DNA of 64,000 bases from an uncultured bacterium (GCA_900319365.1 ONOE01000004.1:38914-102913); one strand, 5' to 3'; shown: positions 17,665-26,596, counted from the first letter of the stretch. A program made the numbers and translations. Notes: generated from the sequence alone by a model not told the origin.

Positions 17665-18912
17665 TTTTTGCATAATTTCCTCTACTAAATCTGCCGTTCT
17701 TTGCGCCGCATGCCCATCTTCTATGCAGCCCTTATTTTTTATAAATTCTGCGGTTTCTTTATTATACTTGTCAATATCAAAATTTTCTATATTTTTTATC
17801 AATGTATCATTATCCGATGCAATGGGGAAAGGAGTGTCCTCCAGCGGATAATAAAATCCACGATCGGTATTAAATTTTTCAATATCAGTCGCAAAAATAA
17901 ATCCGGGTTTATATGAAAGCATAAAATCAAATATACAGCTTGAATAATCCGTTATTGCGCAATTTGCGGCTGCAAGCAGCTCTTGGATATCAGGATAAAA
18001 AGTTCCGTCAATAATATGCGGATTATTTTCCGGGATAATATCAGAATCAAACTTCTTTGCTCTGGGGTGAAGTCTTGTAATACAAACCCATTTCCCGCCG
18101 ATTTTATCTTCAAGAGTTTTTAAAATCCTGTCATAATCAAGCTTGTAGCATTCAATGTCATTGTCATCTCTAAATGACGGCACATACAATAAAATTTTTT
18201 TATCTTCATCTATATCATAATATTTTTTAACTTTGTCCGTTACGGCTTTTGTATCTTTGAAGAAAATATCGTTTCTGGGGTGTCCGAATTGCTTTATTTC
18301 GTTATTAAACCAAAGAGCATGACGGAAAATTTTGTTTTCAAATTCGCTGTTTGTTAAAAGATAATCCCACATTGAAGAATCAAACTTTGCCCGTTCTACC
18401 CATTCTTGTTTAAATTCATTTGTGAACGCATCGACATCGGCATCAAGCCTTTTTATCCCGAGAGATCCGTGCCATGTTTGAATAAAATACTGCCCCTCTT
18501 TTTTTCTTAAACCTTTTTTTATGAAATAATTCTTCCTTTGATTATCAATCCATAATTTTGCGCTTGCCAGTTCTTTCAATCCCTGCTTTGTACCGTAACC
18601 GACCAAACGAACCTGCGGAGGGAAAACGTTAAGTTCCTGCGCATTTTTTACACTTTTTACAAGCCATACGATATCGTAATTTTTGTTACGTTTTAACAGT
18701 TCTTCAACTACATATTTCGGGTTGCAGCCATAACTTCCGCCGTTGAAATTATCTACTACAATTTTATTTTCATCAATCGGCAATTGTGCACAGAATTTTC
18801 TGTAATAACCGGATCTGTCAATTCTTATGGGGATACCAAGGAACATAATCAATTTATCCGTTCCCGAATTGGTCAAAGAAAACAAATATTCCCATGGACG
18901 AAGTTTAGGCAT
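17641..18912 (-). CDS. TagF/TarF-like CDP-polyol phosphotransferase
   Basis: 423 aa from the ATG at 18912, chosen because GGAGG lies 6 nt upstream; an ATG five codons earlier would include that site. It belongs to the CDP-glycerol:poly(glycerophosphate) glycerophosphotransferase family, which transfers glycerol- or ribitol-phosphate from a CDP donor. Catalytic-type histidines are in QTWHGS (H148) and TRLHPR. GHPRND (210-215) and TDYSSC are the other family motifs. No signal peptide; probably a peripheral cytoplasmic-face enzyme. The final residues DTKALGH are encoded by a repeat arm. This points to phosphopolyol decoration of a surface glycan in an LPS-bearing cell. Confidence 0.9.
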   Translation of the reverse strand: MPKLRPWEYLFSLTNSGTDKLIMFLGIPIRIDRSGYYRKFCAQLPIDENKIVVDNFNGGSYGCNPKYVVEELLKRNKNYDIVWLVKSVKNAQELNVFPPQVRLVGYGTKQGLKELASAKLWIDNQRKNYFIKKGLRKKEGQYFIQTWHGSLGIKRLDADVDAFTNEFKQEWVERAKFDSSMWDYLLTNSEFENKIFRHALWFNNEIKQFGHPRNDIFFKDTKAVTDKVKKYYDIDEDKKILLYVPSFRDDNDIECYKLDYDRILKTLEDKIGGKWVCITRLHPRAKKFDSDIIPENNPHIIDGTFYPDIQELLAAANCAITDYSSCIFDFMLSYKPGFIFATDIEKFNTDRGFYYPLEDTPFPIASDNDTLIKNIENFDIDKYNKETAEFIKNKGCIEDGHAAQRTADLVEEIMQKDTKALGH

Positions 18913-19033
18913 TTTCGTCCTCCGCATACAAAAAACTCATTTTACTTTTAATATTTTTCATAATCCCTCTTGTGAGATAATTTTATCAAAAAAATAAAAC
19001 TCCGTCAAAATTTGCCCGAAATCAAATATGCAC

Positions 19034-19990
19034 CTATTTTTGTTTATTAGATATCAATTTGTGAATTTCGGCTTTTTCAGCATCGGTAAAACTGTTTTCA
19101 TCCGTATGATGCGGACAGATGCTTTTAGGAAACTTCATATAATCGCCGTAAATATTTCTCAGCATAAAATCAGTATCGGCGGGACAATTAAACATTTGTC
19201 CCTCAAACTCGATTTTTTTGAGCGGGAATATTTGAGAATAATCGTAAATCCAATTACTCCAGCGATGAGGGAAATCTATCCCCCAATGAATTGACGGTTG
19301 GATTCTTTCATCTACTTCAATTTTTTCATTAATAACATCAAGTGTAAGGTGTTTGAGTTTCTTTAATAATTTATCCGTATCTTTTATCCTGAAAGGATTT
19401 AAACTGAGCCACTTTCTTATTCTGCGGATTTTTTTATTTACTCTTTTTTTCTCCTTGCCGAGTAATTTTGTATAATAAAAATCGTGCGGGAAAATATCAA
19501 TAAACGCCTGCTTGATTTTTTTGTGATGAATTTTCAAAATGCAAGTTGCGGGGGCATTTTCATCTCTCCACAATTCGCAGTACAAATCAGGGTTAGTTGT
19601 GCAAGCATTGAAAGTTACTTTTACCTTTTCATAATCTTCTCTAATCATATCCACATCTACATCATCATCCCACGGAATAAATCCTTTGTGTCTTTTTGCA
19701 CCGAGCAAAGTTCCGCCGCTCAACCAGTAGCGAAGATTATGATTTGTACAAATTCTGTCAAACTCTTTTAAAATTTCAAGCAATGCAAGTTGATAATCTC
19801 TCAAAAAGCCCGTTGCGGGAGGAATTTGAGTGATATCTTTGTATTTTTTGTAATTTATTTTTATTCTTTTTTTATTACCGGGCTTTAATATACGAAAGCG
19901 TATACCGCAAAGCCTGATTAACTTATGGCTTGCATCGGCATTAGTAACCGAAAATATATTTTTCAATATACTTTTAATTATATTACTCAT
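19034..19990 (-). CDS. LicD-family phosphotransferase
   Basis: 318 aa. SGGTLLGAKRHKGFIPWDDD and the following residues (91-114) are the LicD/fukutin nucleotidyltransferase-fold core, with SGG at 91-93 and the metal-binding acidic cluster at 108-114. LicD proteins move phosphocholine, and fukutin/FKRP move ribitol-phosphate, from CDP donors onto glycans. The start overlaps the stop of the upstream GH13-like gene (TAATG). Together with the TagF-like and IspD/TarI-like genes it suggests a CDP-donor glycan-modification pathway. No choline uptake or kinase gene is nearby, so a polyol-phosphate donor is preferred. Confidence 0.92.
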   Translation of the reverse strand: MSNIIKSILKNIFSVTNADASHKLIRLCGIRFRILKPGNKKRIKINYKKYKDITQIPPATGFLRDYQLALLEILKEFDRICTNHNLRYWLSGGTLLGAKRHKGFIPWDDDVDVDMIREDYEKVKVTFNACTTNPDLYCELWRDENAPATCILKIHHKKIKQAFIDIFPHDFYYTKLLGKEKKRVNKKIRRIRKWLSLNPFRIKDTDKLLKKLKHLTLDVINEKIEVDERIQPSIHWGIDFPHRWSNWIYDYSQIFPLKKIEFEGQMFNCPADTDFMLRNIYGDYMKFPKSICPHHTDENSFTDAEKAEIHKLISNKQK

Positions 19991-22278
19991 TATTTTCTTT
20001 CAAGTTCAAATATTCTAAATTCTCCGGGTTCAAGTTTCTCGAAATGAATAGTTTCCGAATTTTCAAATTCCTGTTTTTCGTAATCTTTTTCATTCAAAAC
20101 ATATTCATATTTCAAATCATAATCGCCGGGAATAAATATATCTTTGTCAAATATCGCATAATTTTGGGTAAATTCTTTGTATTCGACTCCGTCAGGCGAC
20201 ATCTTCAAAACTTTTTCAGTCGGATATTTGTAGTTTGAAACAATAAGATAAGCCGTATTTAAAGGTTCTCTTGTAATTAACCATGCACAGTATCCGTCCT
20301 CATCTTCAAGGATAATTTGAGATTCACCGCCTGAAATTATCGCATTATTTTTAACTAATCTGTCTATGCCGTCAAATTTTCTGTAGAAATCCTCATCATC
20401 ATTACGGCTCATTGCGACTTCTTCACCTATGGTATGTTCAAGTCCGCCCCGGGTAAAACTTTCATCGCCGTCTGCATACATAACGGGACGCTGTGCATAT
20501 TTTCCTCCGGGAAGCAATTTATATTTTGCCCATTTGTATAATGCGCCCGTTTCGCCCAATTGTGCGGGATACTGATCTATTACGTGAAATTCTCCGTCCT
20601 GATTGTTATAAGTTTTCAAAATAGAAAGCATACTGCCGTTTTTGAATTTTGTATTATAGTTTGCCAAATTCTGGTTATCTTCAACAATTTTTTCGGGAGT
20701 TTTGTCAAACTGAGAAATAATATCATTTCCCCACAAAACATCAAACTTCATATCTTCGTGATATTCTTTCAAATAATTATCCCACAGCATATATTCTGCT
20801 AAAGTTGCAAAATACGGGATTTTTTTCTTCATTGTGGTATTTATTTTATTTAAAACATATCTCGGAGCCCTGTAGCTGATGGGTCTGCCGTTTTGCTCTG
20901 ACACCTCATCTACGATATGATCGACGTGATCAACCCTGAAGCCGTCAAAATTGAAATCATTTTGAAGCGTTTCAAGACTTTTTATAAACAAATCTATGAC
21001 GTTTTCGTTATATTTGCCGTTTTCTAAATTTACAAAATAATACGGAGTCTGGCAATCAAGATTTGCAAGAGGGGTAACATCTTCTCCCTTAAAATCAAAA
21101 TGTTTAAATAACGGGTATCCGCCGCATTCGCTCATTCCGTCAAATACGGGAACACCTGCGCTGCACCATGCACCGCCCGGAGCAGGCCACAAACCTTGTT
21201 CGATAAGCAATTTTATGGCATCTATCTGCTTGGTAATATCCTTTTCTTCCGGCTTCTTTTTGTTTTTAAATCCGTGAACCTTAGCAACCAAATCTCTTAC
21301 TCTTTTATGGATTGAAGATTGATTATTTTTTTCAAGCATAGTATTAGAAAATTTCTTTTTATGTTCAATCATTACGGATTCGAATTTATCATAAAGGTCT
21401 TGATATGCAGGACTTAATTCTCCATGATTACCTTTTATTCTTTGAACATAAACCTCTTTGATAATTTTGATATCATCTTCATCGTTATCTTTAGACAACA
21501 ATTCCGCTGTTTCGTTGACTTTTTCCTCAAGTTGTTTTTGAAGTTTTACAACATCATACCACCTTGCAACGTTAGGGTTTGCAAGTACAAATTTTGAAAA
21601 TCTGCCCGTTTGAGGCAAAACATCATAAATAACGGGATGCCCTGCAAGCTGAGCCATTTCAATAAATGTTTGCAGCTGTTGTTTTACATTCATACCCGTA
21701 ATTTCTTCAATATATTCATCATTTAAAGCTTCGCTTACCTCATTACTTTTAGGTAAATAAGCGCACCCGAATTCTCTGGGGTGGAAAGGAATCAAATATA
21801 TTGTCGTAGCGTAAATATTATTTTCCAAATTGCCGCTCGGCAGGATTAATAACTGTTTCAACCAATCAAAGAATTTCCCCGGTTCATCGGATTTGTTTCC
21901 GTTGCCTAGAGCTGCAAGGTTGATTAATTTAATGTCATGCCCTTCTTTTTTTATCCAATCGGAATTTTTTTGATGGTTTCTTGCAAGAACACTTATTTGA
22001 TTATTTTTAAACGAAAATTTTCCGTCTTTAAAAATTCCGTTTTGAATCCATTTTTGTTCAAGAGCATAAAGAACTTCTTCGTTAGTCAATTCTTCCTGCG
22101 CATGCGCAAAAGAATATGTCAGATATCCGTATTTTTGAATATGCATTTCAAGATATTTTTTCCTTATTTCAGGAATAACATCAGGCGGATAAGCTTTTTT
22201 CAGAATTTCGTAAATTCTGTTCAATTCCTTGTCTGATGCAGTTTCTTTTTCTTTTTTTGCGAATAAAAAATCTAACAT
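19990..22278 (-). CDS. atypical GH13-like glycosidase
   Basis: 762 aa. Alpha-amylase-type motifs: IYDVLP (217-222, region I), GFRVD (446-450, nucleophile D450) and TLAE (492-495, acid/base E495). The fourth motif appears to be NNQD (558-561), with glutamine where NHD is usual. A Lys/Glu-rich insertion of about 110 residues (240-350) separates region I from the rest, and the N-terminal ~150 residues match nothing I know. No signal peptide. The promoter has an extended -10 and GGGAG lies 6 nt before the ATG. It is the first gene of the glycan cluster and is TAATG-coupled to licD, so it may process an alpha-glucan or phosphosugar for the pathway. Confidence 0.8.
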   Translation of the reverse strand: MLDFLFAKKEKETASDKELNRIYEILKKAYPPDVIPEIRKKYLEMHIQKYGYLTYSFAHAQEELTNEEVLYALEQKWIQNGIFKDGKFSFKNNQISVLARNHQKNSDWIKKEGHDIKLINLAALGNGNKSDEPGKFFDWLKQLLILPSGNLENNIYATTIYLIPFHPREFGCAYLPKSNEVSEALNDEYIEEITGMNVKQQLQTFIEMAQLAGHPVIYDVLPQTGRFSKFVLANPNVARWYDVVKLQKQLEEKVNETAELLSKDNDEDDIKIIKEVYVQRIKGNHGELSPAYQDLYDKFESVMIEHKKKFSNTMLEKNNQSSIHKRVRDLVAKVHGFKNKKKPEEKDITKQIDAIKLLIEQGLWPAPGGAWCSAGVPVFDGMSECGGYPLFKHFDFKGEDVTPLANLDCQTPYYFVNLENGKYNENVIDLFIKSLETLQNDFNFDGFRVDHVDHIVDEVSEQNGRPISYRAPRYVLNKINTTMKKKIPYFATLAEYMLWDNYLKEYHEDMKFDVLWGNDIISQFDKTPEKIVEDNQNLANYNTKFKNGSMLSILKTYNNQDGEFHVIDQYPAQLGETGALYKWAKYKLLPGGKYAQRPVMYADGDESFTRGGLEHTIGEEVAMSRNDDEDFYRKFDGIDRLVKNNAIISGGESQIILEDEDGYCAWLITREPLNTAYLIVSNYKYPTEKVLKMSPDGVEYKEFTQNYAIFDKDIFIPGDYDLKYEYVLNEKDYEKQEFENSETIHFEKLEPGEFRIFELERK

Positions 22279-22304
22279 ATTAATCTCCCTTTAAACATAT
22301 AAGA

Positions 22305-22313
22305 ATTATATCA
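22305..22313 (-). promoter_or_regulatory. extended -10 promoter of the GH13-like/LicD cluster
   Basis: TGATATAAT on the minus strand, 26 nt upstream of the ATG at 22278, with GGGAG in between. It is the same motif as at 11218-11226 and 36784-36792. Confidence 0.55.
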
Positions 22314-22427
22314 TAACAATATAATCGGAAGCACTTATAATTTCCGAACCAAATAACTTGTTACAAAAATTATCATTTTAAAAGCCTTTTCATATATTTA
22401 TATGACGAAAAATCATACAAATGCACA

Positions 22428-22433
22428 TATAAT
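22428..22433 (+). promoter_or_regulatory. -10 box of a probable leaderless gene
   Basis: TATAAT followed after 6 nt (TTACTT) by the ATG at 22440. No Shine-Dalgarno sequence is present. Confidence 0.5.
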
Positions 22434-22439
22434 TTACTT

Positions 22440-23147
22440 ATGAATATCATAAAAAAAATCAGAAGAATACTTTCTTTATATGAAAGACAGCGCAGATTAA
22501 GAAAAGCCAGAAAAATTTATTCGCAAACAAACGTAAGCGATGACCTTTCAAAAACCATTGTTTCAGACGGTGCTAATGTCGAACTTAATTCAAAATCAAA
22601 AGAGCTTATAAATAAAGTCAGAACAAACGTTGAAACAATAGTCAATCAGGTTCAATGCGATTCTGAAAAACTTTTAAATTATGTAAAACAAAAAAATACA
22701 CACGTTTACTATATTGCGGGAGCTAAAAATTTGCTCAAATATTTTGGAGAAGAAGAAGGATTTATCCCCGAAAAAGACGGCATAGAAGGACTTTATCTGT
22801 CAGTTTTAACAATGAACGGGGCAAAATTTCACTCTGAAGATATGTTCGTTTTCGGCAAAAATAAGCCGGAAAAATACACCGTTTTATACAATTTTTACAA
22901 ATGGTTTTCTAAAAAATCAGGATTGAAAGGTTTTGAAGAAAAGACTCAAAATTTACTAAAAAAATATTATAAAAATTCTACAAAATTAGACACCTCAGGC
23001 TTGAACCTTGAACAGATTGTTAACCTGCAGGAGGCAATTTCGAGGGAAAACGAAGCGATAGATTTTTCATTAACTTACGAAAAAGAACATGAAGTTTCAA
23101 AAAAATTATCCGAAAAAATTTCCAAAGATAACGGTGCAAATATCTAG
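22440..23147 (+). CDS. uncharacterised helical protein
   Basis: 235 aa, no signal peptide or membrane segment. A strongly basic start (KKIRRILSLYERQRRLRKARK) is followed by helical segments rich in Lys and Glu, with a more globular middle (~85-150). No family recognised. It is divergent from the GH13-like/LicD operon and followed by a repeat element. The start has TATAAT 6 nt upstream and no ribosome site, so it is a leaderless candidate. Confidence 0.65.
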   Translation: MNIIKKIRRILSLYERQRRLRKARKIYSQTNVSDDLSKTIVSDGANVELNSKSKELINKVRTNVETIVNQVQCDSEKLLNYVKQKNTHVYYIAGAKNLLKYFGEEEGFIPEKDGIEGLYLSVLTMNGAKFHSEDMFVFGKNKPEKYTVLYNFYKWFSKKSGLKGFEEKTQNLLKKYYKNSTKLDTSGLNLEQIVNLQEAISRENEAIDFSLTYEKEHEVSKKLSEKISKDNGANI

Positions 23148-23156
23148 AAATTTATC

Positions 23157-23170
23157 AATTTATATAAGCA
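23157..23170. repeat. 14-bp direct repeat, left copy
   Basis: AATTTATATAAGCA, identical to 23262-23275. The two copies flank a 91-bp palindrome-bearing element. Confidence 0.7.
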
Positions 23171-23261
23171 GGTCGGAATTGCCATCCCGACAATTAAAAT
23201 TTTGCGTGCTCGCAAAGACATGATGTGCAAAAATTTGATGTACTTTTGTATATAGTTACTT
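23171..23261. mobile_element. 91-bp REP/MITE-like element between 14-bp direct repeats
   Basis: Noncoding. It contains a GTCGG...CCGAC palindrome (23172-23194), a GCGTGCTCGC palindrome and the 35-bp R3 end sequence (23226-23260). The exact 14-bp direct repeats on both sides look like a target-site duplication. The right copy overlaps the last codons of the convergent secreted-protein gene. Confidence 0.55.
23226..23260 (+). repeat. R3 repeat, copy a
   Basis: 35 bp beginning TGCAAAAATTT and ending TATATAGTTACT. It matches 32 of 35 bases of the copies at 46050-46084 and 63756-63790. Confidence 0.8.
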
Positions 23262-24126
23262 AATTTATATAAGCATCTTGAGTTAATTTAATTTCATACA
23301 TTGTTCCTGACGGTAGCGAAACATTTTTGCCTTTTTGAACCAATCCCGTAACAGGAGAAGTCAAAGTACAAACGGCAGACCCCGCCCACCCCGTAACGGT
23401 AGGAATGATGGATAAAATTGTTCCTACAGGATTGGACGACATTTTTGATGATATATTTCTGGCTTTTTTATAGAAATTTACGCCCTGATTAATTTTCCTG
23501 TCAACCCCTGCAAGATATTGCCTTTGCCCTTTGATATTATTGAAAAATACAAGTTTTGAATTTGCCTTTATAATTTTACCCTCAACAGGAATTGTTTTCC
23601 CGTTTAAAGTCATACTTTTTACGGTAATTTCAAGCAGCGCACCGTTACCCGTAATTTGAGGAGCTCTTGTTGCGGTAATATATCCTTTGAAAACAGTTCC
23701 TACGGGAATTGTTATATAGGTTTTATAAACGGGTGCAACCGTTGTAAAAGTCAAATAGTTATTAATTTTTGTCCAATTAGAAACCGATGCGTTTGACCGA
23801 ACCTTAAATGTCGTACCTGACGGAATTTTTATCCCGCTATTGCGAACGACTTTTGTCGTAATTTTAGGATTATTTTTTGAAATATTCGGAGTCGAATTAT
23901 CAAAAACGGGGGTAGATTTCGGCGCAGTTTTTGAACCCGAAGATGATGATGAAACCGTTTTTGTCTGCACGGGCTGCATCTTGCTCATATCTTCATTAAG
24001 TTTATTTGAATTGTATTTTTTTTCAATCACAGTATCTACGGAAGTATCCAGATCATAGGAATATGCAATATTTCCGCAAACAAGGGTTAATATAAAAAAT
24101 ATTATAAAAATTCTGATTTTGCGCAT
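23260..24126 (-). CDS. secreted protein with repeated IPxGTxF motifs
   Basis: 288 aa from the ATG at 24126; a TTG eight codons upstream is less likely. Signal peptide ~1-23 (hydrophobic core IFIIFFILTLVCG). A Ser/Lys/Thr-rich linker follows, then a beta-rich domain with three related IP(S/V)GT(T/V)F or LPSGT(M)Y motifs, as in barrel-like domains of secretion-channel proteins such as TrbI/VirB10. That similarity is weak and only suggestive. A hydrophobic, Gly-rich stretch (about 228-262) could contact membrane. The 3' end lies in a 14-bp direct repeat. Confidence 0.7.
   Translation of the reverse strand: MRKIRIFIIFFILTLVCGNIAYSYDLDTSVDTVIEKKYNSNKLNEDMSKMQPVQTKTVSSSSSGSKTAPKSTPVFDNSTPNISKNNPKITTKVVRNSGIKIPSGTTFKVRSNASVSNWTKINNYLTFTTVAPVYKTYITIPVGTVFKGYITATRAPQITGNGALLEITVKSMTLNGKTIPVEGKIIKANSKLVFFNNIKGQRQYLAGVDRKINQGVNFYKKARNISSKMSSNPVGTILSIIPTVTGWAGSAVCTLTSPVTGLVQKGKNVSLPSGTMYEIKLTQDAYIN
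23262..23275. repeat. 14-bp direct repeat, right copy
   Basis: AATTTATATAAGCA, identical to 23157-23170. It encodes the last residues of the minus-strand gene. Confidence 0.7.
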
Positions 24127-24188
24127 AATACACAAATTATTGTATAGCAATTTAAGTTAAGGGGCAAGATTAAAAAATAATTTTATAA

Positions 24189-24194
24189 TATAAT
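24189..24194 (+). promoter_or_regulatory. -10 box, short or absent leader
   Basis: TATAAT, overlapping a second TATAAT at 24184-24189, lies 9 nt before the ATG at 24204. No ribosome site is seen. Confidence 0.45.
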
Positions 24195-24203
24195 AAAACC
24201 ATT

Positions 24204-24776
24204 ATGAAAAATATTGATATAGAAAATTTTAGAAAAGTAATGAAGTCAGGCAAACTTATTGAAGGCGAAATGTTACTCGTTTTAAACGAACTCAGTCAGC
24301 AGGCGCTAAAAATCACAATGGAAATTAATAACAAATATCATACCCCCGAAGAAATTGTAGAGTTGTTTTCAAAACTAACAGCTCAAAAGATTGACCCCTC
24401 ATTCAGGCTTTTCCCTCCGTTCCATACCGATTGCGGGAAAAATATTAAAGTCGGCAAAAACGTTTTTATAAATGCATGCTGCAAATTTCAGGATCAGGGC
24501 GGAATTACAATAGGCGACGGAGTTTTAATCGGGCATGATGTAACACTTGCAACTTTAAACCACGATGAGCGCCCCGAACACAGGCAAAATATAATACCGA
24601 AACCCATAAAAATCGGAAATAATGTTTGGGTCGGTTCAAACGCAACGATATTGCAGGGAATTACAATTGGCGACGGTGCAATAATCGGTGCAAATGCGGT
24701 TGTTACACATGATGTACCTGAAAATACAATCGTTGCAGGCGTTCCCGCAAAAGTTATAAGAAAAGTTCAATTATAA
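24204..24776 (+). CDS. hexapeptide sugar O-acetyltransferase (Maa/NodL/LacA type)
   Basis: 190 aa. An N-terminal helical Mac-type region (~1-60) is followed by left-handed beta-helix hexapeptide repeats (about 80-185) and the typical VPAKVIRKV end. The catalytic histidine is H120 in TLNHDERPEH. The family acetylates sugars or glycosides using acetyl-CoA. It stands alone after a probable leaderless promoter. Substrate unknown; surface-sugar modification would fit the neighbourhood. Confidence 0.92.
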   Translation: MKNIDIENFRKVMKSGKLIEGEMLLVLNELSQQALKITMEINNKYHTPEEIVELFSKLTAQKIDPSFRLFPPFHTDCGKNIKVGKNVFINACCKFQDQGGITIGDGVLIGHDVTLATLNHDERPEHRQNIIPKPIKIGNNVWVGSNATILQGITIGDGAIIGANAVVTHDVPENTIVAGVPAKVIRKVQL

Positions 24777-24810
24777 ATTTCGTGTTGGAATAAAATTTGT
24801 ACGGTTATAA

Positions 24811-24835
24811 GATGCTGAAACGAGTTCAGCATGAC
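24811..24835. repeat. short palindromic repeat (GATGCTGAA...TTCAGCATGAC)
   Basis: ATGCTGAA and TTCAGCAT pair around ACGAG. It lies directly beside R1 copy b in the gap between two convergent genes. Confidence 0.6.
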
Positions 24836-24855
24836 ATAAATCTGTTTAACTTCGA

Positions 24856-24883
24856 GATTCTTCGGCTAAAGCCTCAGAATGAC
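24856..24883 (-). repeat. R1 palindromic repeat, copy b
   Basis: On the minus strand it reads GTCATTCTGA-GGCTTTAGCC-GAAGAATC, with the same ends as 9385-9413 and a different palindromic core. Confidence 0.7.
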
Positions 24884-24923
24884 GATATATTCATAAACCC
24901 GCAAGGGGCGAGGGATTTATTTC

Positions 24924-26297
24924 CTATTTTGCAAGCAGTTCGTTAATTGCTTTTGCGGCTTTTTTGCCTGCGCCCATAGCGTTAATAGCGGTTGAGGATC
25001 CTACGGGTGCAACGTCCCCGCCTGCATATATGCAAGGAATATTTGTTGCTCTTGAATCCTCATCAACAACGATATAACCTTTTCTGTCAGTTTCAATATC
25101 TATTCCGTCAGATTTGGCAGAACTTTGGATTATCGGGTTCGGGTTTGTACCTAAAGCAACAATTACTGTATCAACATCTTCTGTTATATATTCGCCCGTA
25201 CCGACAGGTCTGCGACGACCTGATTCATCGGGTTCACCGAGAACCATTTTTTCAAACTTCATACCATCGACATATCCGTCTTTTTCTAAGATTTCAACAG
25301 GAGAATGCAAGAACTTAAATACAATGCCTTCCTCTTTAGCGTGGCGGATTTCTTCTTTACGTGCGGGAAGTTCTTTTTCGGTTCTTCTATACATGATTGA
25401 AACTTCTTTAAAGCCTAATCTGACAGCCGTTCTTGCCGCATCCATCGCAACGTTTCCGCCGCCTATAATTGCAGCCTTTTCACCGATTCTGATAGGTGTC
25501 GGAACATCACTTCTGCCTGCACCCATAAGGTTTACTCTTGTTAAAAATTCGTTAGCGGAATATACGCCGTTTAAATTTTCGCCTTTGATATTTAACATCT
25601 TAGGGAACCCTGCACCAGAGCATATGAATACGGCATCAAATCCGTCGTTTTTCAATTCTTTTAAGGTCAAAGATTTGCCGATAACGACATTCTTTCTGAA
25701 TTTTACACCCATTTTTTCAAGGTTTGCAATTTCTCTGTCTAAGAAAGTTCTGGGAAGTCTGAAAGGAGGAATGCCGTATCTCAAAACGCCGCCCAATTTG
25801 TGCAAAGCTTCAAATACAACGACTTCATGCCCTGCTTTTCTTAAATCGGCAGCAGCCGTCATACCTGCGCACCCTGAACCCACAATAGCAACTTTTTTGC
25901 CGCTGGGGGTGATTTCGGGTTCATCCGCTTTTGTATTATCGCCGACATATCTTTCCAACGCACCGATTGAAACAGGTTCACCTTTAAGCTCTAAAATACA
26001 TTGTCCCTCGCATTGTCTTTCCTGCGGGCAAACTCTGCCGCAAACAGAGGGCAACATACTTGTTTGACGAATGATTTTACCTGCTTCTTCCAATTTATCT
26101 TCTTTCAATGCTGCAATAAAATCGGGAATTTTGATATTAACAGGGCAGCCTTTTACACATCTTGGATTTTTGCAATGCAAACAACGTGATGCTTCAAGTT
26201 TTGCCTGTTCGGGGGTGAAATTGCTTTCAACCGCCTCAAAATTTGTACGTCTTATTTTAGGATCCTGTTCTTTTACTCTTTGTCTTTCAACTGCCAT
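24924..26297 (-). CDS. gltA: GltA/NfnB-type NAD(P)H-dependent FAD/Fe-S oxidoreductase
   Basis: 457 aa. An N-terminal [4Fe-4S] domain carries C39, C42, C47 and C51 plus a second group in CGRVCPQERQCEGQC. The FAD Rossmann motif is GSGCAGMTAAADL near 140 and the NAD(P)H motif IGGGNVAMDAA near 278. The size matches the homotetrameric glutamate synthase small-subunit-like proteins and NfnB/SudA. No NfnA or large glutamate synthase gene is adjacent, so whether it makes glutamate or is a transhydrogenase subunit is open. AAAGGACG precedes the start. Confidence 0.85.
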   Translation of the reverse strand: MAVERQRVKEQDPKIRRTNFEAVESNFTPEQAKLEASRCLHCKNPRCVKGCPVNIKIPDFIAALKEDKLEEAGKIIRQTSMLPSVCGRVCPQERQCEGQCILELKGEPVSIGALERYVGDNTKADEPEITPSGKKVAIVGSGCAGMTAAADLRKAGHEVVVFEALHKLGGVLRYGIPPFRLPRTFLDREIANLEKMGVKFRKNVVIGKSLTLKELKNDGFDAVFICSGAGFPKMLNIKGENLNGVYSANEFLTRVNLMGAGRSDVPTPIRIGEKAAIIGGGNVAMDAARTAVRLGFKEVSIMYRRTEKELPARKEEIRHAKEEGIVFKFLHSPVEILEKDGYVDGMKFEKMVLGEPDESGRRRPVGTGEYITEDVDTVIVALGTNPNPIIQSSAKSDGIDIETDRKGYIVVDEDSRATNIPCIYAGGDVAPVGSSTAINAMGAGKKAAKAINELLAK

Positions 26298-26596
26298 TTT
26301 TATACGTCCTTTTATTATTTAACTTCTTGCAGTGCGAAACATCACACCCGCTTCGCTTATTGTCGTTAGGACGTTAAGACTTTAAGTTGTTAAGTTCATA
26401 TCAAATTTTACAGATATTTTCCTGTTTTTGGATCTATCGTCTTATCGACTTTACATCTTAGCGTCTTTTTATAGTGGCATACCTGCCCAACATTTCTACA
26501 TTATTTTAGTTCAAAATGTATTCTTAGGCAAGAACTTTTAAAATCTTAAAATCTGTGATAGGATAAATGCGGATTATTACTTATGAGGGCATAATA
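26298..26596. repeat. intergenic gap with a degenerate inverted repeat
   Basis: About 299 bp with no supported gene. AGGACGTTAAGACTTTAAG (26368-26386) resembles the reverse complement of 26438-26467. The heptad style recalls the inverted repeat at 17541-17664. The rest is AT-rich. Confidence 0.45.

Noticed and set aside
25114..26067. 317-codon open frame on the plus strand
   Set aside because: It lies wholly antisense to the strongly conserved GltA-like gene, lacks a ribosome site and has no recognisable domain; it is a shadow of the opposite strand.
24924..26297. NfnB of an NfnAB transhydrogenase
   Set aside because: The domain order fits, but no NfnA gene is adjacent, so the neutral GltA/NfnB-type call is kept.
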